Source: Lentilactobacillus laojiaonis
GTDB lineage: Bacteria; Bacillota; Bacilli; Lactobacillales; Lactobacillaceae
DNA length: 64,000 nt
Reading direction: 5' to 3'
Assembly (NCBI RefSeq): GCF_020616595.1
Contig: NZ_CP085278.1
Coordinates: 744,001 to 808,000 of the forward strand
How positions within the stretch are numbered: the stretch's first letter is position 1; every line of letters begins with the position of its first letter. The translations under genes and the position numbers were made by a program. This document shows, one piece after another, positions 56,784 through 64,000 of the stretch. The notes beneath the pieces were generated by a model. The model was not told where the DNA came from, did not search any database, and worked only from the letters and a program-made list of their open reading frames with translations.

Positions 56784-57794
56784 TTATTCCTTTGATTCAG
56801 CCTTTTTATTTGATGTTTTATTATATCTTTCTAATAAAATACCAGCACCTTTAGCAACATTATCTAGTGGTCGTTCAGAAATAATTACCGGAACCGTTAA
56901 CTCATCAGAAATTACTTGATCAATTCCACTTAAGAGAGCTCCACCACCAGTAAGCATGATTCCACGATCTACAATATCAGATGCTAATTCTGGTGGAGTA
57001 ACTTCAAGAACTTCTTTAGCTCCATCAACAATTAACTGAATGGTATCATGGATAGCATCGCTTACTTCTTTACTATTAATAGTAATTGATTCGGGCATTC
57101 CGCTAATGGCATCACGACCACGAACTTCCATTTCTTTGATCTCATCTGGATTTACTTTTGCACTACCAATTTCAATCTTAATTTTTTCAGCGGTGTGTTC
57201 ACCAATTAATAAATTATGATGTTTGCGGATATAAGCCACAATCTCACTATTCATTTTATCACCGGCAACCCGGATTGATTTACTTGCTACAATATCACCT
57301 AAAGATAAAACAGCGATATCACTAGTACCGCCCCCCATATCAATAACCATGTTTCCTTTGGGTTGGAAAATGTCCATACCAGCACCTACAGCAGCAACCT
57401 TAGGTTCTTCTTCTAAGTAAACTTTACTACCACCAGCTTTTTCAGCTGCTTGTGTAATAGCATTTCTTTCAATTTCTGTAATATTAGTTGGTGCACAAAT
57501 CAAAATCTTAGGTTTTGACATAATGCCTTTAACATTTAGCTTATTCATAAAATAAGTTAACATTTCTTCAGTAATATCAAAATCTGAAATAACACCATCT
57601 TTTAAAGGTCGGATGGCTCGAATATTGCTGGGAGTTCTACCAACCATCTGATAAGCCTCAGTACCTACCGATAAAACTTTGCCAGTTTTAATATCAATAG
57701 CTACAACCGATGGTTCATTTAAAACTATTCCCTTTCCAGCAACATAAATTAATACATTTGCAGTTCCTAAGTCAATACCAACATCTTTTGCCAT
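56784..57794 (-). CDS. mbl: MreB paralogue (Mbl-like)
   Basis: Second actin-like shape protein of the window, about 336 aa. Motifs: [12 protein letters not shown] near 8, MVIDMGGGTSDIAV near 155, [10 protein letters not shown] near 285. It differs from the 34-kb MreB in lacking the short N-terminal NLFGLGTKN segment and in many surface residues. Grouping with rodA and yidD supports the Mbl role in side-wall synthesis. GGAGG lies ten bases before ATG 57794; the longer frame from 57827 is not used. Mbl versus MreBH is not certain. Confidence 0.9.
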   Translation of the reverse strand: MAKDVGIDLGTANVLIYVAGKGIVLNEPSVVAIDIKTGKVLSVGTEAYQMVGRTPSNIRAIRPLKDGVISDFDITEEMLTYFMNKLNVKGIMSKPKILICAPTNITEIERNAITQAAEKAGGSKVYLEEEPKVAAVGAGMDIFQPKGNMVIDMGGGTSDIAVLSLGDIVASKSIRVAGDKMNSEIVAYIRKHHNLLIGEHTAEKIKIEIGSAKVNPDEIKEMEVRGRDAISGMPESITINSKEVSDAIHDTIQLIVDGAKEVLEVTPPELASDIVDRGIMLTGGGALLSGIDQVISDELTVPVIISERPLDNVAKGAGILLERYNKTSNKKAESKE

Positions 57795-57874
57795 CTGCAA
57801 TTTCCCTCCAAAAAACTTTAATCTCAAGGATTTATTATACCATAATAATGTTAAAAACTTTTTTAATCTTCTAT

Positions 57875-57915
57875 TAAAGAAAAAAACGATTGCCCTATTC
57901 AGGACAATCGTTTTT
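57875..57915 (-). terminator. Intrinsic terminator after the DUF1146 gene
   Basis: Stem with ACGATTGTCC/GGCAATCGT-type arms (about 57882-57895 and 57902-57915), T-rich tract on the minus strand. It starts at the stop codon and separates the atp side from mbl-rodA. Confidence 0.8.
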
Positions 57916-58144
57916 ATTTAATAATAAAAATTAAATTTCTTACATTATCGATAAAAGATAAGAAAAATGATGAAACTAAATACCCCAGAGCAATAGAAAT
58001 TAACACAATAAATAGCTTTCCCTGGTAGGGTCTCATGGGAATTCTTTTTTCAATATGTAATTCTTGAATACTCCAAAAGGAAATAATAATACAAATAAAA
58101 TATGTCACTAATGTGATTAACGCCTGAATGCCAATTGATCTCAT
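57914..58144 (-). CDS. DUF1146 family membrane protein (YwzB-like)
   Basis: Small membrane protein of about 76 aa with two helices (about 6-26 and 44-66) separated by a basic loop with RIPMRPYQGK, matching the DUF1146 family found beside atpC in Firmicutes. No function known. GGAAGG fits ATG 58144 (eight bases) better than ATG 58150 (two bases). It comes after the atpC terminator and ends in its own terminator. Confidence 0.83.
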   Translation of the reverse strand: MRSIGIQALITLVTYFICIIISFWSIQELHIEKRIPMRPYQGKLFIVLISIALGYLVSSFFLSFIDNVRNLIFIIK

Positions 58145-58183
58145 ATTCATTGCCTTCCATCATTTTATAAATTTCCAATAAAA

Positions 58184-58209
58184 AAAGGCCAAGAAAGTTC
58201 TTGGTCTTT
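58184..58209 (-). terminator. Intrinsic terminator after atpC
   Basis: AAAGACCAAGAA/TTCTTGGCCTTT-type arms with a 2-base centre, followed by TTTTTTTATT on the minus strand; closes the ATP synthase operon. Confidence 0.85.
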
Positions 58210-58624
58210 ATTTACCTGCAACATTGATACGGTTAATTGCACGACGTAAAGCAATTTGAGCTCTAGCCAAAGAATCAGCATCTTCAGCCGCCTTAGCTTG
58301 TTCAATACGTTGTTCAGCACGTTTTTTAGCTTGTTGTGCTCTTAACACATCAATACTAGTTTGAGTTTCAGCACTATCTGCAACAATTGTTGCAGTATCA
58401 CCAGAAAATTCAATAAAACCACCATTAACAGCAATTTTATCTTCCTTATCATCATGCTTAACTCTAACTTCATCAACAGCAATTGTTGCAATAACAGGAA
58501 TATGGTTTGGTAAAATTCCTAGTTGTCCCGATAGTGTGGTAACAACTACCATATCAGCAGTATGCTCATAAACTTTTCCATCAGGAGTAACGATACTAAC
58601 CGTAATAACTGAATTTTCAGCCAA
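58208..58624 (-). CDS. atpC: ATP synthase epsilon subunit
   Basis: Central-stalk subunit of F1 that moderates ATP hydrolysis. The 138 aa protein has an N-terminal beta sandwich (VSIVTPDGKVYEH, LSGQLGILPNHIPV) and C-terminal helical hairpin (RAQQAKKRAEQRIEQAKAAE onward), so the inhibitory helices are present. Last gene of the atp operon, 13 bases after atpD. Confidence 0.97.
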   Translation of the reverse strand: MAENSVITVSIVTPDGKVYEHTADMVVVTTLSGQLGILPNHIPVIATIAVDEVRVKHDDKEDKIAVNGGFIEFSGDTATIVADSAETQTSIDVLRAQQAKKRAEQRIEQAKAAEDADSLARAQIALRRAINRINVAGK

Positions 58625-58637
58625 TTAGAATCCCTCC

Positions 58638-60056
<1,419 letters not shown>

Positions 60057-60083
60057 TTAATTCCTCCATCTAAAAAATTTAAA

Positions 60084-60989
60084 TTAATGACTAAGTGCTT
60101 CTTGACCACCAGTAATTTCAGTAATTTCAGTAGTAATTGCAGCCTGTCTAGCACGATTATATTGCAATTCTAAACTAGAAATTAAGTCATCTGCATTATC
60201 AGATGCCGACTTCATAGCAGTTGAACTTGAAGCATGTTCTGAAGTTTTAGCATCTAGAATTGCTCCATATACTAAGCTTTCAGAATATTGAGGCAAAATA
60301 ACTTTTAACACTTCTTCATTAGAAGGTTCAATGTCATAATCCATAGTCATATTTTCTTCGCTAATATCCTTGCTAGCATCGCTTTCGATCGATTCACTAT
60401 CAATTGGGAGCATTTTTTCAGCTCTAAATTTAGATTGAATACGATTTACAAAGTGATAATAACAAACATACAATTCATCAAAAACGCCATCTTCATACAT
60501 TGAAGTAACTGTTTTTACAATTCCTCTAATTTCATCAAAGGTAGGTACATCACTAACATTACGATATTCGTAAATTACATTAGCACCTTGTTTTTTATAA
60601 AAATCAGCACCTGTTCCACCAATGGCAATAATTGATCTATTATTAACATCACCTGAATGTTTTTCCATAAAACTATTAGCTTCACGCAAAACATTACTAT
60701 TATAACTACCAACCATACCTCGATCAGAAGTAATAATCATGTAGGCTGTCTTTTTAGATTCATTATTAGAATTAGTTGCTGAAGATTGGTTAATTCCATC
60801 AAGAAAATGTGATTTGGCTAAGTGCATAACAACCGCTTTAACACGACTTGCATAGATGTCATAATTAGTTGTTTGTTTTTGGATTTGGTTTAATTTTGAT
60901 TGAGAAACCATTTCCATTGCACTAGTTATTTGGCGTGTCTTTTTAGTTGATGTAATTCTGTGTTTAACATCATTTAACGAAGCTGCCAT
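60084..60989 (-). CDS. atpG: ATP synthase gamma subunit
   Basis: Rotor shaft of F1, 301 aa. N-terminal helix with [25 protein letters not shown] (split motif [14 protein letters not shown]), the [11 protein letters not shown] core near 90, and the C-terminal helix with [21 protein letters not shown] that sits inside the alpha/beta ring. An insertion rich in Ser/Glu/Asp lies around 200-215, common in lactobacilli. Twenty-one bases after atpA. Confidence 0.98.
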   Translation of the reverse strand: MAASLNDVKHRITSTKKTRQITSAMEMVSQSKLNQIQKQTTNYDIYASRVKAVVMHLAKSHFLDGINQSSATNSNNESKKTAYMIITSDRGMVGSYNSNVLREANSFMEKHSGDVNNRSIIAIGGTGADFYKKQGANVIYEYRNVSDVPTFDEIRGIVKTVTSMYEDGVFDELYVCYYHFVNRIQSKFRAEKMLPIDSESIESDASKDISEENMTMDYDIEPSNEEVLKVILPQYSESLVYGAILDAKTSEHASSSTAMKSASDNADDLISSLELQYNRARQAAITTEITEITGGQEALSH

Positions 60990-61010
60990 GTAATCTCACC
61001 TTTCTCTGAA

Positions 61011-62582
<1,572 letters not shown>

Positions 62583-63125
62583 TTAATTTAATAAAAGTTG
62601 TTTAACTTTATTAATTCGAGTTTTAATACTTCCATCAATAGTTGTATCATCAGACTTCATAATGACACCGCCGATAATTGAACTATCAACTTTAGTTTTT
62701 AAAATCACTTTATTAGCTCCAACACGTTTTTCAAAAGCTTTAGCTAAACGATTTTTTTGATCATCATTAAGTTCAGTAGCCGAAGTTACTTCTGCATGAA
62801 CGATCTTCATTTTATCGTTATAAACTTTTTCAAACTGATCAATAATTAGAACTAAATCATTAAATCTACTATTTTTATCAATAATATTTAAAAAGTTTTT
62901 CGTAAAATCTGAAGCATTATCTAAGATAGGCTTTAGAAGTGAAGCTTTAAAATTATTATCAATTGATTGATCATTCAAAATTTCTGATAATTGTGAATTT
63001 TCAGTAAAAATTGTTTTTAATGACTGTAGTTCTTCCAATCCATCAGTTAGTTGATTATTCTCTTGTAGAACTTCAAACATAGCTTTTGCATACTTATCTG
63101 CTGCAATTACATTATCTTGATTCAT
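62583..63125 (-). CDS. atpH: ATP synthase delta subunit
   Basis: Peripheral-stalk subunit that joins F1 to the b subunits. The 180 aa length is standard, with [15 protein letters not shown] at the N-terminus and the C-terminal motif [27 protein letters not shown] 63125 gives this length and follows GGGAAAG; a much longer open frame upstream only reads through atpF in another frame. The start overlaps the atpF end by 14 bases. Confidence 0.97.
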   Translation of the reverse strand: MNQDNVIAADKYAKAMFEVLQENNQLTDGLEELQSLKTIFTENSQLSEILNDQSIDNNFKASLLKPILDNASDFTKNFLNIIDKNSRFNDLVLIIDQFEKVYNDKMKIVHAEVTSATELNDDQKNRLAKAFEKRVGANKVILKTKVDSSIIGGVIMKSDDTTIDGSIKTRINKVKQLLLN

Positions 63126-63630
63126 TTTGCTTTCCCAACCCTTCGATATAAGAATCAACGAGTGCTTGTTGATCAGTTTCATTAATTTCTTTTGAAATGA
63201 TCTTGGATGCAATATCAATAGATAGTGATGCAACATCTTTTCGAGAATTAGCCAACGCTTCTTGTCGTTGTTGCTCGATATCTTTTTCAGCTGTTGCTTT
63301 CATATTGGTAACTTCTTCATGAGCCTTACCAATAATTTGATCACGTTGCTGTTGCCCAGATTCTTTAGCGTCATTAATAATTCCGCTAACTTCATTACGA
63401 GTGTTATCTAACTCTGCTTGACGCTTTTGAGCTAGTTCATTCGCTTGAGTACGGGCTTGTTCTGCAGAATCAATATCACTGGAAATTTTGTTTGCACGAT
63501 CATTCATCATCTTAGTAATTGGTTTCCAAGCCACTAGGCTAATAAGAAATACTAAGACTACGAAACTGAGCATAACAAAAATCATATCACCAGTATAAAG
63601 TTCAGCTCCAACTACAGAATAAGAAAACAT
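63112..63630 (-). CDS. atpF: ATP synthase b subunit
   Basis: Membrane-anchored peripheral stalk, 172 aa: an N-terminal membrane helix ([23 protein letters not shown]) and a long charged coiled coil up to about residue 140. Length and position between atpE and atpH are standard. Preceded by GGAGGTGCC. Overlaps atpH by 14 bases. Confidence 0.97.
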   Translation of the reverse strand: MFSYSVVGAELYTGDMIFVMLSFVVLVFLISLVAWKPITKMMNDRANKISSDIDSAEQARTQANELAQKRQAELDNTRNEVSGIINDAKESGQQQRDQIIGKAHEEVTNMKATAEKDIEQQRQEALANSRKDVASLSIDIASKIISKEINETDQQALVDSYIEGLGKQNESR

Positions 63631-63684
63631 CTATTGGCACCTCCTTCTCAAAACTTAGTTATTAAATTGTTTTATTAGTTTTAA

Positions 63685-63897
63685 TTATTTGTTCATTACT
63701 AATAAAGCAACAACGAAGGCGATAATAGGCATAGCTTCAATAAGACCTACACCAATAAACATGTTAGTACGTAATTGACCTGATAATTCAGGTTGGCGTG
63801 CCATACCTTCTAACATTTTTGAAATAACCATTCCATCACCAAGTGAGGCACCAATAGCGGCACCTGCCATACAAATACCTGCAGCAATTGCTCCCAT
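63685..63897 (-). CDS. atpE: ATP synthase c subunit
   Basis: Proton-carrying rotor ring subunit, 70 aa: two membrane helices joined by the polar RQPE loop (34-37). The ion-binding acid is Glu54 in [13 protein letters not shown]. The Gln/Ser pattern of sodium-binding rings is absent in the first helix, so protons are the expected ion. GGAGGAA precedes the ATG. Confidence 0.97.
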   Translation of the reverse strand: MGAIAAGICMAGAAIGASLGDGMVISKMLEGMARQPELSGQLRTNMFIGVGLIEAMPIIAFVVALLVMNK

Positions 63898-63921
63898 AAT
63901 AAAAATTCCTCCTTAAATATA

Positions 63922-64000
63922 TTATTCCTCGAGTTCTATTTTTCGAGAAATATAAACTGATGCTAGTGTTACAAAAACATAGGCTTGAATACAACCAAGG
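63922..64000 (-). CDS. atpB: ATP synthase a subunit (C-terminal end only, cut by window edge)
   Basis: The last 25 codons are visible: GCIQAYVFVTLASVYISRK followed by an acidic end and TAA at 63922-63924. The IQAYVF-type sequence is the conserved final helix of the a subunit, which forms the proton half-channels. The rest lies beyond the window, and position before atpE confirms the call. Confidence 0.93.
   Translation of the reverse strand, partial: LGCIQAYVFVTLASVYISRKIELEE

Noticed and set aside
63126-63236. Upstream extension of atpH
   Set aside because: It overlaps atpF in another frame; the ATG at 63125 gives the standard 180-residue delta subunit.

Overview
The window is a core-genome segment of a low-GC, AT-rich Gram-positive bacterium, almost certainly a rod-shaped member of the Lactobacillaceae. 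The evidence is the order of the housekeeping genes (mutS2-cvpA-zapA; nrnA-helicase-alaS; ruvAB-queA-tgt-yajC; recA-cinA-pgsA-rodZ-ymfHF; mreBCD-minCD; rodA-DUF2969-yidD-mbl-DUF1146-atp), lactobacillus-typical small families (DUF2969, DUF1694), and a D-Ala ligase with Phe at position 261, as in the vancomycin-resistant lactobacilli. Base composition and missing neighbour genes would fit a reduced heterofermentative lineage, but genus cannot be fixed from this window. I see no rRNA, tRNA, CRISPR array, insertion sequence or prophage.

Layout. 1-7.6 kb (minus strand): trxA end, mutS2, cvpA, zapA, then ireB-ruvX-DUF1292 and alaS under an Ala T-box. 7.6-20.8 kb: nrnA with a DEAD-box helicase, LexA-type dinB, and the repair/tRNA-modification run mutS-mutL-ruvA-ruvB-queA-tgt-yajC. 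20.8-28.5 kb: ymdB, rny, recA (with a LexA-type box), a CinA reduced to its C-terminal domain, pgsA, rodZ and two M16 peptidase homologues. 28.5-31 kb: an amino-acid ABC importer under an unusual T-box leader with one stem I and two antiterminator/terminator modules. 31-43.7 kb: cell-shape and division genes (minD, minC, mreD, mreC, mreB), folC, valS with its Val T-box, thiI with its cysteine desulfurase, and ezrA.

44-47.3 kb is a plus-strand island: rpsD with a long leader, a DUF1694 protein, rarA, a small membrane protein and a universal stress protein. 47.3-55 kb is the most accessory part: an HTH/TPR regulator, ddl, a DUF975 membrane protein, and a five-gene operon with two ABC exporters and a GntR repressor, whose promoter carries a 15-bp-arm dyad. 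55-64 kb: rodA, DUF2969, yidD, mbl, DUF1146 and the F-type ATP synthase operon (atpC back to the end of atpB, cut by the window edge).

How they work together: most of the window is DNA repair and SOS (mutS, mutL, mutS2, ruvAB, recA, dinB, rarA), wall elongation and division-site placement (mreB, mbl, mreCD, rodZ, rodA, minCD, ezrA, zapA, ddl), tRNA charging and modification (alaS, valS, tgt, queA, thiI) and energy coupling (atp). I found no wholly new system. The best candidates for a second look are the double-module T-box leader with its perfect 15-bp inverted repeat, and the GntR/double-ABC operon. Several gene starts were moved to match ribosome binding sites.
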